Source: Chryseobacterium sp. SC28 (GTDB lineage Bacteria > Bacteroidota > Bacteroidia > Flavobacteriales > Weeksellaceae). Taken from it: a stretch of 64,000 nt of DNA. The notes beneath the pieces were generated by a model. The model made no database searches, was not told the DNA's origin, and saw nothing but the letters and a program-made list of their open reading frames with translations. Both the position numbers and the translations under genes were made by a program. Positions 25,989-34,578 of the stretch are shown in pieces; the stretch's first letter is position 1; each line of letters begins with the position of its first letter. Where the stretch lies: NCBI RefSeq assembly GCF_003932955.1, contig NZ_QOVY01000008.1, positions 46,131 to 110,130 on the forward strand, written 5' to 3'.

Positions 25989-27191
25989 TTAATTGGATTC
26001 GGAATTATATTTTTGAATGGCATCTTTCAAGATTTCGACGCTTCTTATCAGATCTTCTTGTTTCAAAACGTAGGCAATTCGAACTTGTTTTTTTCCCAAT
26101 TCTGGATTGCTGTAGAAGCCGCCCATCGGCGCCACCATCACGGTTTCGCTGTTGTTGGAATAACTTTCCAGCAGCCATTGTGCAAATTTCTCGGTATCGT
26201 CCACAGGTAGTTCAACGCCGCAGTAGAATGCACCTTTCGGAGTCGGACAGATCACGCCCGGAATCTCATTCAATAATCCGACCAAAAGATTTCTGCGTTT
26301 TGTATATTCTTCTCGCACATTTTGGATGTATTCAGCATCATTTTTATGAGCAGCCGTTGCGGCAATTTGTCCCAAAAGAACCGGACTCAATCTTGCCTGG
26401 GCAAAAAGAATCGCCGCATCGTGGATTTTTTTCGAACGGGTAATCAGACAACCGATTCTGACGCCACACATCGAATATCTTTTGGATTCTGAATCGATAA
26501 CGATCACATTATCTGAAACTTCCGAAAATTCTAACATCGAAATTTGCTTCTCGCCATCATAAACGTATTCTCGGTAAACTTCGTCGGAAATAATCACGAT
26601 GTCGTGTTTTTTTGCAATTTGAGCCAGCTGTTCCAGCTCTCCTCTGGAATACAGATAACCCGTTGGATTTCCGGGATTACAAATAATAATAGCTCTGGTT
26701 TTTTCAGTAATTTTTTTTTCAAATTCAGCGATAGATGGCAAAGCAAAACCGGTATCAATCGTTGATGGAACCGCAACGACCTTGATGTTGAAGGTTCCGG
26801 CGAATCCGTTATAATTGGCATAATAAGGTTCCGGAATAATTATTTCGTCGCCGTCGTCGCAGAGGGTGGAGATGGCAAAGTTAAGGGCTTCTGAACCGCC
26901 ATTTGTCACGATGAAATTATCTGTAGTTAGATCCGTAAATCCTAATGAATGATAATAATCTTTCAGCGCCGTTCGGTATTCCAAATTACCTTCGGAAAGT
27001 GCATATTCGTAGATTTTCAGATGGTTGTTTTTGACCGCTTCCCGCGCAGTTTCCGGCGTTTCTATATCGGGCTGACCAATGTTGAGGTGATACACTTTGA
27101 TGCCTTTTTGTTTGGCTGCAGTTGCAAACGGAACGAGTTTTCTTACAGGAGAAGCGGGCATATTTTGAGCACGCTGAGATATTTTTGGCAT
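25989..27191 (-). CDS. Class I/II PLP-dependent aminotransferase (aspartate aminotransferase-like)
   Basis: A 400-residue fold-type I aminotransferase. Motifs: LNIGQPDIETP near the N-terminus, TNGGSEALNFA (cofactor phosphate site), CNPGNPTGYLYSRGEL, ISDEVYREYVYDGE (Asp and Tyr of the ring pocket), and the PLP lysine in SESKRYSMCGVRIG. The sequence is closest in style to the aspartate aminotransferase subgroup common in Bacteroidota; the substrate cannot be fixed. First gene of an operon with the small lipoprotein and murB. Confidence 0.88.
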   Translation of the reverse strand: MPKISQRAQNMPASPVRKLVPFATAAKQKGIKVYHLNIGQPDIETPETAREAVKNNHLKIYEYALSEGNLEYRTALKDYYHSLGFTDLTTDNFIVTNGGSEALNFAISTLCDDGDEIIIPEPYYANYNGFAGTFNIKVVAVPSTIDTGFALPSIAEFEKKITEKTRAIIICNPGNPTGYLYSRGELEQLAQIAKKHDIVIISDEVYREYVYDGEKQISMLEFSEVSDNVIVIDSESKRYSMCGVRIGCLITRSKKIHDAAILFAQARLSPVLLGQIAATAAHKNDAEYIQNVREEYTKRRNLLVGLLNEIPGVICPTPKGAFYCGVELPVDDTEKFAQWLLESYSNNSETVMVAPMGGFYSNPELGKKQVRIAYVLKQEDLIRSVEILKDAIQKYNSESN

Positions 27192-27211
27192 TCTTTATAG
27201 ACTTTGGGATA

Positions 27212-27219
27212 CAAAAATA
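27212..27219 (-). promoter_or_regulatory. -7 box TATTTTTG for the aminotransferase operon
   Basis: A minus-strand exact TAnnTTTG match, 20 bases before the aminotransferase ATG. Confidence 0.55.
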
Positions 27220-27370
27220 GTGATTTTTTGGTTGTCGGTTGATGGTTGCCTGTTGATCGTTTTTAAAATTCGAAAGAATGTGACTGGAGGACGAATCGAT
27301 AAAGTACAGGCGAAAATAGCGACTCAAAAAAAAATGACAATTAATGCTGTCCGAAATTTTAATCTTCAGT

Positions 27371-27378
27371 TATCTTTG
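27371..27378 (+). promoter_or_regulatory. -7 box TATCTTTG upstream of the YiiX-like gene
   Basis: An exact TAnnTTTG match, 77 bases before the YiiX-like ATG at 27456 and five bases before a possible 20-codon upstream frame. Confidence 0.55.
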
Positions 27379-27383
27379 CAATT

Positions 27384-27446
27384 ATGAAATCGCCTCGAAT
27401 TGTAACATTTTTGAAGATCGAGCGATTGCATTGGATTTTAAAATAA
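27384..27446 (+). CDS. Possible 20-codon upstream ORF
   Basis: A frame starting MKSPRIVTFLKIERLHWILK lies between the promoter box and the YiiX-like gene. Its ATG is five bases after the -7 box and its stop is nine bases before the next start. It may be a translated leader or chance. It has no signal peptide and no recognised motif. Confidence 0.25.
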   Translation: MKSPRIVTFLKIERLHWILK

Positions 27447-27455
27447 ATATCTAAA

Positions 27456-28088
27456 ATGAAAAAATCGTTCTTACTTTTTTTGTTCTTGTTGACATTAAGT
27501 TGTAGAACTTACAATACCTCAATTTTGGAAAACGGCGATTTGCTTTTTGTGTCGGCTGTGGAAACGGGACTGTCCGGCGCCATCAACAATGTGACGCAAA
27601 CGGAAAAGAAAACATCTTATGACCATATCGGAATCGTGAAAAGAGAGGAAGACCATTTATACGTTCTGCACGCCGCTCCCAAAGGCGGTTCTCAGAAACA
27701 AAAATTAAATCGGTTTTTGAGAGAACAGACGAAAAAGGGTCAGACAATTGATATTTACCGTTTGAAATTCGAATACCAATCGGCGATTGCCAATGCGATT
27801 TCGACGGCCGAAACTTTGGTTGGGAAACCGTACAATTTCAATTACATCTTGAATGAAAATTCCTATTACTGTTCGGATTTTGTGGAAAGAGCGTTCCGGG
27901 ATCATCAGATTTTCAAATTAGAACCAATGACTTTCATCGATCCGAAAACCAAACAAACCAATGCGTTTTGGGAAAAATTTTATCAGGACAGAAATCTGAA
28001 AATTCCAGAAGGTGAACCTGGTTGCAACCCCAATGGTTTGGCGGCATCGGATAAATTAAGCAAAATTGGGGAACTAAAAATGAACTGA
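27456..28088 (+). CDS. YiiX/YebB-like NlpC/P60-fold cysteine hydrolase, lipoprotein
   Basis: A 210-residue lipoprotein (lipobox LTLSC, Cys16) with the permuted papain-like fold of the YiiX family. Catalytic candidates are His57 in YDHIGIV and Cys139 in YYCSDFVERAF; in permuted members the His precedes the Cys, as here. LVGKPYNFNYIL is a family stretch. Related proteins cleave amide bonds in peptides or lipids. The substrate here is unknown; envelope location follows from the lipobox. Confidence 0.8.
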   Translation: MKKSFLLFLFLLTLSCRTYNTSILENGDLLFVSAVETGLSGAINNVTQTEKKTSYDHIGIVKREEDHLYVLHAAPKGGSQKQKLNRFLREQTKKGQTIDIYRLKFEYQSAIANAISTAETLVGKPYNFNYILNENSYYCSDFVERAFRDHQIFKLEPMTFIDPKTKQTNAFWEKFYQDRNLKIPEGEPGCNPNGLAASDKLSKIGELKMN

Positions 28089-28228
28089 GAAGGTTCGTGC
28101 CGCTGACTCCGTTTTTTTGTGGCAAGTGTTTCGATTTTAGTTCATAAAAAGAGATATAGACTCCATCCGTTTCTATTTAGTAAAGCCCAATTTTATAATA
28201 ATTTTCTTTTAGCATCGTTGAATTTCTC

Positions 28229-28236
28229 TATTTTTG
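28229..28236 (+). promoter_or_regulatory. -7 box TATTTTTG for the HD phosphohydrolase
   Basis: An exact TAnnTTTG match inside the 5' extension of the long open frame, 32 bases before the GTG at 28269. It argues that translation starts downstream of it. Confidence 0.55.
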
Positions 28237-28268
28237 TATCATTCATCAACTATTCATTTAATCAGATT

Positions 28269-29483
28269 GTGCAGAACAAGCTAAAAATTATCAACGATCC
28301 TGTTCACGGCTTTATCAAAATCCAACACGAAATTCTTTTTGACGTTATCGAGCATCCCTATTTCCAGCGGCTGAGACGCATTTCGCAGACGGGCTTGCTG
28401 TCCTTAATCTTTCCCGGTGCAAAACATACGCGTTTTCATCATGCTTTAGGCGCTATGAATCTGATGTTCAGAGCATTGGAAACCTTGAGACTCAAAGGAA
28501 CCCAAATCTCCAAAAAAGAAGAGGAAGCCGCGATGTTGGCGATTTTGATGCACGATATTGGTCACGGTCCCTTTTCTCACGCCTTGGAAAATATGCTGAT
28601 GGACGATTGGCAGCACGAGAAAATTTCAATTTTGTTAATGACCCGGTTGAATCAAGAATTTGGCGGAAAACTAGATTTGGCGATCAATATGTTTCAAGGA
28701 AAATATTCCAGAATGTTTTTCAATCAACTCATTTCCTCTCAGTTGGATGTCGATAGGATGGATTATCTCAAGCGGGACAGTTTCTATACGGGCGTTTCCG
28801 AAGGCAGTGTGAATGTGGACAGAATCATCTCAATGATGAACGTGAGCAAGGATAAACTCGTCATAGATGCCAAAGGCATATATTCGGTTGAGAACTATTT
28901 GACCGCGCGGATGTTTATGTATTGGCAGGTTTATTACCACAAGACCGCAGCGCTGGCAGAACACGTTTTGGTTCAGATTTTAAAGAGGGCCAAATATTTG
29001 GTTTCGCAGCATTTGGAATTGGAAGCACCTGCGAATCTCAAATATTTTTTGACCAAAAATCAATTTGACGAAGCCACCGAAGAAGACATCAGGAGGTTCA
29101 CCTTGCTAGATGATATGGATGTTTTCCAGGCTATAAAAGAATGGACAGAGAATCCGGATTTTATCTTATCGAAACTTTGCAAAATTGTAATTTACAGAGA
29201 TTTTCCCAAAAGTATCATTTCCTCGAAACCCTTTCCCGAAGAATTTATAAAAGACAAAATTGACAAAACCAACCGTTATTTTAATATAAGGAATGGAGAA
29301 GAACTGGTTGGTCAGATTTCACGTTCGCTTTTGCCTTATGACACCGAGAGACAGCCCATCTATCTGATGGATAAAGCCGGAAAGACATTCAAACTGGAAG
29401 AGTCGGAAAACCAAATATTATTTGGCTGTATGGAAAATTCTACCGAGAAATATATTGCCTATTTTCCGAGAGAAATTCTATGA
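28269..29483 (+). CDS. HD domain phosphohydrolase (dNTPase-like)
   Basis: A 404-residue HD-superfamily protein. Metal ligands: HTRFHHALGAM (His), the HD pair in LMHDIGHGPFSHAL, and a later Asp in SSQLDVDRMDYL. The layout is that of the SAMHD1/YwfO-like group, some of which hydrolyse dNTPs. I use the GTG start at 28269, giving QNKLKIINDPVHGFI, because homologues of this type begin at KIINDPVHG and because a promoter box lies at 28229. The frame is open back to an ATG at 28119, which would add 50 poorly conserved-looking residues. Confidence 0.82.
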   Translation: MQNKLKIINDPVHGFIKIQHEILFDVIEHPYFQRLRRISQTGLLSLIFPGAKHTRFHHALGAMNLMFRALETLRLKGTQISKKEEEAAMLAILMHDIGHGPFSHALENMLMDDWQHEKISILLMTRLNQEFGGKLDLAINMFQGKYSRMFFNQLISSQLDVDRMDYLKRDSFYTGVSEGSVNVDRIISMMNVSKDKLVIDAKGIYSVENYLTARMFMYWQVYYHKTAALAEHVLVQILKRAKYLVSQHLELEAPANLKYFLTKNQFDEATEEDIRRFTLLDDMDVFQAIKEWTENPDFILSKLCKIVIYRDFPKSIISSKPFPEEFIKDKIDKTNRYFNIRNGEELVGQISRSLLPYDTERQPIYLMDKAGKTFKLEESENQILFGCMENSTEKYIAYFPREIL

Positions 29484-29542
29484 TTGGCACACAGGGGATT
29501 TCGATTCGTCATAAAAAATTAACGGATAATTAATAAAATATT

Positions 29543-29550
29543 TATCTTTG
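29543..29550 (+). promoter_or_regulatory. -7 box TATCTTTG, 6 bases before lpxD
   Basis: An exact TAnnTTTG match ends six bases (CAAACT) before the lpxD ATG, so the message would have almost no leader. Confidence 0.55.
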
Positions 29551-29556
29551 CAAACT

Positions 29557-30579
29557 ATGGAATTTACGGCGCAACAAATTGCTAATTTTATCAACGGGAA
29601 AATCATCGGGGATCCCGAAACGGTCATCACAGGTGTTTCGCCCATAGAAAATGGTGAGAAAGGACACCTGTCGTTCATTGGGCAATCCCGTTTTTTAGAA
29701 TTTTTGGACGAGACGCAATGTGCCGTTCTCATCGTTTCCGAAAGTTTGTTGCAAAACAATCGGCAGTACAGACCGGTCATTATCGCCGTAGAGGATGCCT
29801 ATCTGGCTTTTCAGGTGCTGATGAATCTTTATCAAGAGATGCAGGATAGGCGCAAGGGTATAGAGCCGGGTTCTTTCTTCCACGATACTGCAAGAATAGG
29901 ACAAGATGTCTATATCGGCGCCTTTACGTATGTTTCAGAAAATGCAGCTATTGGTGATGGAACGCAAATCTATCCGCATGTGTATATCGGAAAAGCCGTT
30001 ACAATCGGAAAAAACTGTAAAATAGACAGTGGTGCAAGGATTTATGACCATTGCATCATTGGTAATAACTGTATCATCCATTCCAACACGGTTATTGGTG
30101 GCGATGGCTTCGGTTTCCAACCGACGGAAGAAAGTTTTAAGAAGATCCCACAACTCGGAAATGTGGTTATCGAAGACGATGTAGAAATCGGATCCAATTG
30201 CAGCATAGATCGCGCCACTATAGGCTCTACCATCATCGGGAAAGGAACCAAGATCGATAATCTGATCCAAATTGCTCATAATGTGAAAATCGGAAAGAAT
30301 AATGTGATAGCCGCGCAGACAGGCATTGCCGGCTCTACCACTATCGGCGACTGGAATCAAATTGGTGGTCAGGTGGGCATCGTAGGTCATATCAAAATTG
30401 GAAATCAGGTGAAAATTCAAGCCCAAAGCGGTGTCAATTCCTCGGCAAAAGATGGCGAAGTTCTGTACGGCTCGCCGGCCATTAATTACAGCGACTATAG
30501 AAAAAATTACGTACATTTCCGTAACTTTACCAACATAGTTAAGAGAATAAGCGATTTGGAAAATAAAAAATCAGAGTAA
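29557..30579 (+). CDS. lpxD: UDP-3-O-acylglucosamine N-acyltransferase
   Basis: A 340-residue enzyme of lipid A synthesis that adds the second hydroxyacyl chain to UDP-3-O-acyl-glucosamine. The N-terminal uridine-binding domain (FTAQQIANFINGKIIGDPE, HLSFIGQSRF) is followed by a left-handed beta-helix of hexapeptide repeats from about residue 110. Catalytic His241 lies in IQIAHNVKIG; the C-terminal helix follows. The ATG at 29557 is chosen because the promoter box ends at 29550. First gene of the lpxD, lpxC-fabZ, lpxA cluster, with 48 bases to the next gene. Confidence 0.95.
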   Translation: MEFTAQQIANFINGKIIGDPETVITGVSPIENGEKGHLSFIGQSRFLEFLDETQCAVLIVSESLLQNNRQYRPVIIAVEDAYLAFQVLMNLYQEMQDRRKGIEPGSFFHDTARIGQDVYIGAFTYVSENAAIGDGTQIYPHVYIGKAVTIGKNCKIDSGARIYDHCIIGNNCIIHSNTVIGGDGFGFQPTEESFKKIPQLGNVVIEDDVEIGSNCSIDRATIGSTIIGKGTKIDNLIQIAHNVKIGKNNVIAAQTGIAGSTTIGDWNQIGGQVGIVGHIKIGNQVKIQAQSGVNSSAKDGEVLYGSPAINYSDYRKNYVHFRNFTNIVKRISDLENKKSE

Positions 30580-30627
30580 AGGTACCAGAAGCCAAGAAGC
30601 AGTTCTTTCCGTTTCAAAACAATTACA

Positions 30628-32022
30628 ATGAGTGACAAGCAAAAAACAATCAAAGAAGAAGTCCAGCTTTCAGGCATCGGTCTTCATACGGGCAAAGAAG
30701 TGATTCTTACTATGAAGCCCGCCAAAGAAAACACCGGATATGTATTTGTAAGAACAGATCTCGAAGGCCGTCCGCAGGTAGAGGCTGATATTAATTACGT
30801 AACCAATACAGAAAGAGGAACGACGCTCGAAAAGTTAGGCGTCAAAATCCAAACTTGTGAGCATCTGCTCGCCGCACTGGTAGGCATGGGCATCGATAAT
30901 GTCTGCCTCGAGATGAATAGTGCCGAGCCGCCAATTATGGATGGCTCCTCAAAATATTTTGTAGAAGCCATTGAAAAAGCCGGCATCCAGGAGCAAGATG
31001 TCGACAGAGAATACCTCGTCATAAAGGAAGTCATGAGTTACATCGATCCTACTACAGGTTCCGAAATCACGATAATTCCCGCAGATGATTACGAAATTAC
31101 AACAATGGTGGACTTTGGCACCAAGGTCTTAGGCACGCAAAACGCCAGTATGAAAAATCTCTGCGAGTTCAAAACTGAGATTGCTCCGGCCAGAACATTC
31201 AGTTTCCTGCACGAATTGGAACAGCTTCTGGATGCCGATCTTATCAAGGGAGGCGACCTCAGCAACGCCATTGTTTACGTAGATAAAGAACTGACCCCTG
31301 AAACAACCGAAAAACTGAAATTAGCCTTCGGAAAAGACGAAGTCTCCATCCGGCCCAACGGGATCTTGGATAATTTGACGCTCAACTTCCCCAATGAAGC
31401 CGCCCGGCATAAGTTATTAGATGTGATCGGCGATCTGGCCTTGGTAGGTGTCAGGATCAAGGGTAGAGTAATCGCCAACAAACCCGGGCATTTTGTCAAT
31501 ACGCAGTTCGCAAAAAAACTTAACAGACAATACAAATTGCAGAGAAGAAAAAATGTCCCCGATTTTGATCTCAAGGCAGAACCCGTTTTCGACATCAATG
31601 GCATTATGAGACTTTTGCCGCACAGACCGCCTTTTCTTTTGGTAGATAAGATTTTGCAATTGTCAGAAGCCCACGTTGTTGGTTTGAAGAACGTCTCGAT
31701 GAACGAGCCCTTCTTCATAGGTCATTTTCCGAAAGAGCCTGTGATGCCCGGCGTATTGCAGATCGAAGCGATGGCACAGGTTGGTGGGATTTTGGTCTTG
31801 GCCAATGTGCCGGATCCGGAAAATTATTCCACTTATTTTGTCAAGATGGATAATGTAAAGTTTAAGAAAAAAGTCGTTCCCGGAGATCAACTTATCTTTA
31901 AAATAGAATTGATGGAGCCGATTAGACGAGGAATTGTGCATATGCAGGGTTACGGTTACGTGGGAGACAGCGTGGTTGTAGAAGCTGAACTTATGGCTCA
32001 AGTTGCAAAAACTAAAAATTAA
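30628..32022 (+). CDS. lpxC/fabZ: Bifunctional LpxC deacetylase / FabZ dehydratase
   Basis: A 464-residue fusion. Residues about 1-305 are LpxC, the zinc deacetylase that commits to lipid A synthesis (QLSGIGLHTGKEV, CEHLLAALVGMGIDN, EPPIMDGSSKYFVEAI, APARTFSFLHE, and HKLLDVIGDLALVG). Residues about 315-464 are FabZ, 3-hydroxyacyl-ACP dehydratase (IMRLLPHRPPFLLVDKI, and His366 in FIGHFPKEPVMPG). The fusion is typical of Bacteroidota and couples two enzymes that compete for 3-hydroxyacyl-ACP. Four bases separate it from lpxA. Confidence 0.96.
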   Translation: MSDKQKTIKEEVQLSGIGLHTGKEVILTMKPAKENTGYVFVRTDLEGRPQVEADINYVTNTERGTTLEKLGVKIQTCEHLLAALVGMGIDNVCLEMNSAEPPIMDGSSKYFVEAIEKAGIQEQDVDREYLVIKEVMSYIDPTTGSEITIIPADDYEITTMVDFGTKVLGTQNASMKNLCEFKTEIAPARTFSFLHELEQLLDADLIKGGDLSNAIVYVDKELTPETTEKLKLAFGKDEVSIRPNGILDNLTLNFPNEAARHKLLDVIGDLALVGVRIKGRVIANKPGHFVNTQFAKKLNRQYKLQRRKNVPDFDLKAEPVFDINGIMRLLPHRPPFLLVDKILQLSEAHVVGLKNVSMNEPFFIGHFPKEPVMPGVLQIEAMAQVGGILVLANVPDPENYSTYFVKMDNVKFKKKVVPGDQLIFKIELMEPIRRGIVHMQGYGYVGDSVVVEAELMAQVAKTKN

Positions 32023-32025
32023 TTT

Positions 32026-32814
32026 ATGATTCACCAGCTTACAGCAGTAGATCCTCGTGCCAAGATCGGTAAAAATGTCACCATTGAACCCTTCACAACC
32101 ATAAGTGCCAACGTAAGCATTGGTTCCGACACTTGGATAGGTCCGAATGTGACAATAATGGAAAATGTAAGAATCGGCAAAAATTGTAAGATTTTCCCCG
32201 GTACCGTTATCGGAGCCATTCCGCAAGATCTTAAATTTGATGGCGAAGAAACCGAGGTCATCATCGGAGACGGCACCACGCTCCGCGAATGTGTCACCAT
32301 CAACAGAGGTACCAAGGCGTTGGGATATACCAAAGTAGGCAACAACTGCCTCATTATGGCGACATCGCACGTGGCGCACGACTGCGTCATCGGGGATAAT
32401 GTGATCATCGCCAATGGCTGTGGCATCGCAGGACACGTCGAGATTGGCGATTTTGTAGTAATGGGTGGCCTTTCTGCCGTACAGCAATTTGGAAAAATCG
32501 GAAAGCACGTGATGATTTCCGGCGGTTCACTAATCCGAAAAGATATCCCGCCTTACGTAAAAGTCGCAAGAGAGCCTATTTCTTATGCAGGCATCAACTC
32601 CGTCGGGCTCAGAAGACGAGGATTCACCAATGATAAAATCTTCGAAATCCAAAAAATATACAGAGCCATCTTCCAGATGAAAATGAATACGACACAGGCG
32701 ATAGAATTCATAGAGAAAGAAATGCTCCCCACTGTAGAAAGAGATGAAATCATCACATTTATCCAGAACTCGCCGCGAGGAATCGTAAAAGGATACGGAT
32801 CTAATAAAGAATAA
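32026..32814 (+). CDS. lpxA: UDP-N-acetylglucosamine O-acyltransferase
   Basis: A 262-residue left-handed beta-helix enzyme for the first step of lipid A synthesis. Hexapeptide repeats run from residue 10 to about 185 (AKIGKNVTIEPF, ISANVSIGSDTWIGP, IPQDLKFDGEE). Catalytic His118 lies in SHVAHDCVIG. The C-terminal helical region (GLRRRGFTNDKIFEIQKIYR) is the family's trimer/ACP-binding part. It follows lpxC-fabZ after three bases. Confidence 0.96.
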   Translation: MIHQLTAVDPRAKIGKNVTIEPFTTISANVSIGSDTWIGPNVTIMENVRIGKNCKIFPGTVIGAIPQDLKFDGEETEVIIGDGTTLRECVTINRGTKALGYTKVGNNCLIMATSHVAHDCVIGDNVIIANGCGIAGHVEIGDFVVMGGLSAVQQFGKIGKHVMISGGSLIRKDIPPYVKVAREPISYAGINSVGLRRRGFTNDKIFEIQKIYRAIFQMKMNTTQAIEFIEKEMLPTVERDEIITFIQNSPRGIVKGYGSNKE

Positions 32815-32838
32815 AAAAAATTAGCATAAATATAAACA

Positions 32839-33402
32839 ATGGCAACAAGCAACGATATTAGAAAAGGACTTTGCATCGAATTTAATAATGACATTTTCAA
32901 AGTAATCGATTTTCTACACGTGAAACCGGGCAAAGGACCGGCCTTCGTACGAACAAAGTTAAAATCTGTAACCAACGGAAAAGTTTTGGATAATACGTTC
33001 TCTGCTGGTCACAAGATCGATGAAGTAAAGGTCATCACAAGAAAATTCCAATATCTTTATGATGACGACAATGGCTTCCACTTTATGAACAACGAAGATT
33101 TTTCACAAATTTATCTCAACAAAGAGATGATCGAAAATTCTCAACTGATGAAAGCCGGAGAAGAAGTCACCATCATCCTCAAAGAAGCAGACGAATCGCC
33201 CCTTTCCGCAGAACTTCCTCAGTCCGTATATCTGGAAGTTGTCGAAGCGGATCCCGGCGTAAAAGGAAACACCGCCACCAATGCGCTTAAAAGCGCCACC
33301 GTAGAAACAGGAGCCAGAGTAATGGTGCCTCTTTTCATCGAGCCAGGAGACAAAATAAAGATCAATACAGAAGACGGATCTTATTTGGAAAGAGTCAAAT
33401 AA
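32839..33402 (+). CDS. efp: Elongation factor P
   Basis: A 187-residue EF-P that rescues ribosomes stalled at proline runs. Three beta-barrel domains; the tip loop of domain I reads HVKPGKGPAF with Lys32 at the position that is modified in other bacteria. The final stretch FIEPGDKIKINTEDGSYLERVK is the C-terminal signature. No epmA/epmB or earP gene lies in the window; a deoxyhypusine-synthase-like gene does, but far away (449-1423). Downstream of lpxA by 24 bases and followed by a terminator, so it may end the lpx transcript. Confidence 0.96.
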   Translation: MATSNDIRKGLCIEFNNDIFKVIDFLHVKPGKGPAFVRTKLKSVTNGKVLDNTFSAGHKIDEVKVITRKFQYLYDDDNGFHFMNNEDFSQIYLNKEMIENSQLMKAGEEVTIILKEADESPLSAELPQSVYLEVVEADPGVKGNTATNALKSATVETGARVMVPLFIEPGDKIKINTEDGSYLERVK

Positions 33403-33412
33403 AATTATAGCA

Positions 33413-33449
33413 GGAAGCTGGAAGCGTGATGTTTTCCGGCTTTCTTTTT
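33413..33449 (+). terminator. Terminator after efp
   Basis: GGAAGCTGGAA pairs with TTCCGGCTTTC (one G-T pair and one bulge), followed by five T. Confidence 0.6.
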
Positions 33450-33537
33450 GCCAACTTTATTCTCCTTTTGCTTCCAATCTGTCATTCGGAGGTGCGCTAA
33501 GCGGTAGATATATTTATATTTTGGTTTAAATTTTTAA

Positions 33538-33565
33538 TCTAATGTCTAAAATCTAAGATCTAACT
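33538..33565 (+). repeat. Four TCTAAnn heptamers abutting the lpxD-like start codon
   Basis: Four units in exact 7-base register: TCTAATG, TCTAAAA, TCTAAGA, TCTAACT, with the next base being the A of the ATG at 33566. The TCTAA core is invariant while the last two bases vary. The same type of array occurs at 51630-51664 and 61066-61093. Confidence 0.85.
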
Positions 33566-34468
33566 ATGACATTCAACCAGCCACAGAAACTCAAAACAAT
33601 AGCCAATATCATCAATGCAAAATATATCGGGCCAGCCGATTTGCCCGTTTTGGGAACCAACGAGATTCATATGGTGAAAGCCGGAGAAATTGTTTTCGTA
33701 AATCATCCAAAATATTACGACAAAGCACTCCATTCCGACGCTACGATAATTCTTATCGACAAAGAAGTAGAATGTCCTGCGGGAAAGGCGCTTCTTGTAT
33801 CTGATGATCCTTTCCGAGATTTTAATAAAATCAATACCCATTTCACTCGAATTTCCAATTTCCGAGAAGAATTGCACGATTTGGAAGTGGGCGATGGGAC
33901 TTTCATTCATCCTTCTGTGACCATTGGGAATGAAGTGAAAATAGGCAAGAATTGCCACATTTTTCCAAATGTCGTTCTTGGCGACAGAACCAATATTGGG
34001 GATAATGTGATCATCCAAGCCAACACCGTCTTGGGGGGCGATGCTTTCTATTACAGAAAACTCAACGGGAATTTCGACCGATTAATTGCCGTCGGAAATG
34101 TCGTCATCGAAAATAATGTGGAAATCGGAAGCTGCTGTACGATAGATCGCGGCGTTACAGATTCAACAACCATTGGCGAAGGAAGCGTTTTGGATAACCA
34201 AATACAAATCGGTCACGACACAATTATCGGTAAAAGATGTCTGATTGCTTCCCAAACCGGTATCGCAGGCTGCTGCATTATTGAAGATGAGGTTACGATT
34301 TGGGGACAAGTTGGAATGGCTTCCGGCGTAAGAGTCGAAAGCGGAACAGTGCTTCTTGCAAAAGCTGGTGTCAATAGAAATCTGAAAAAAGGAACTTATT
34401 TCGGACCTATTGCAGAAGAATTTCGCGAGTACCTAAGAAAGGAAGTGAAACTGAAAAATCTGAAGTAA
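33566..34468 (+). CDS. Second LpxD-like UDP-acylglucosamine N-acyltransferase
   Basis: A 300-residue LpxD paralogue. The N-terminal domain is recognisable (KLKTIANIINAKYIGP, GEIVFVNHPKYYDKAL), followed by hexapeptide repeats from about residue 105 and His217 in IQIGHDTIIG at the catalytic position. It differs from the first LpxD in TVLGGDAFYYRK and has a shorter C-terminal end. The catalytic His is kept, so it may be an active acyltransferase with another chain or sugar. Its leader ends in the heptamer array. Confidence 0.85.
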   Translation: MTFNQPQKLKTIANIINAKYIGPADLPVLGTNEIHMVKAGEIVFVNHPKYYDKALHSDATIILIDKEVECPAGKALLVSDDPFRDFNKINTHFTRISNFREELHDLEVGDGTFIHPSVTIGNEVKIGKNCHIFPNVVLGDRTNIGDNVIIQANTVLGGDAFYYRKLNGNFDRLIAVGNVVIENNVEIGSCCTIDRGVTDSTTIGEGSVLDNQIQIGHDTIIGKRCLIASQTGIAGCCIIEDEVTIWGQVGMASGVRVESGTVLLAKAGVNRNLKKGTYFGPIAEEFREYLRKEVKLKNLK

Positions 34469-34527
34469 ATCATATTATCTAAATTCAAAAAATGATGGGG
34501 AGCCCTGAAGTTTCCGATTATTATCTC

Positions 34528-34535
34528 TATTTTTG
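34528..34535 (+). promoter_or_regulatory. -7 box TATTTTTG for sucD
   Basis: An exact TAnnTTTG match, 43 bases before the sucD ATG. Confidence 0.55.
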
Positions 34536-34578
34536 TGAGTAGCAAAATTTTTATAAAAATCAATAAATTACAATAGAA

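Noticed and set aside
28119..28268. 50-residue N-terminal extension of the HD phosphohydrolase
   Set aside because: A promoter box (28229-28236) lies inside it and the family-like sequence begins at KIINDPVHG.
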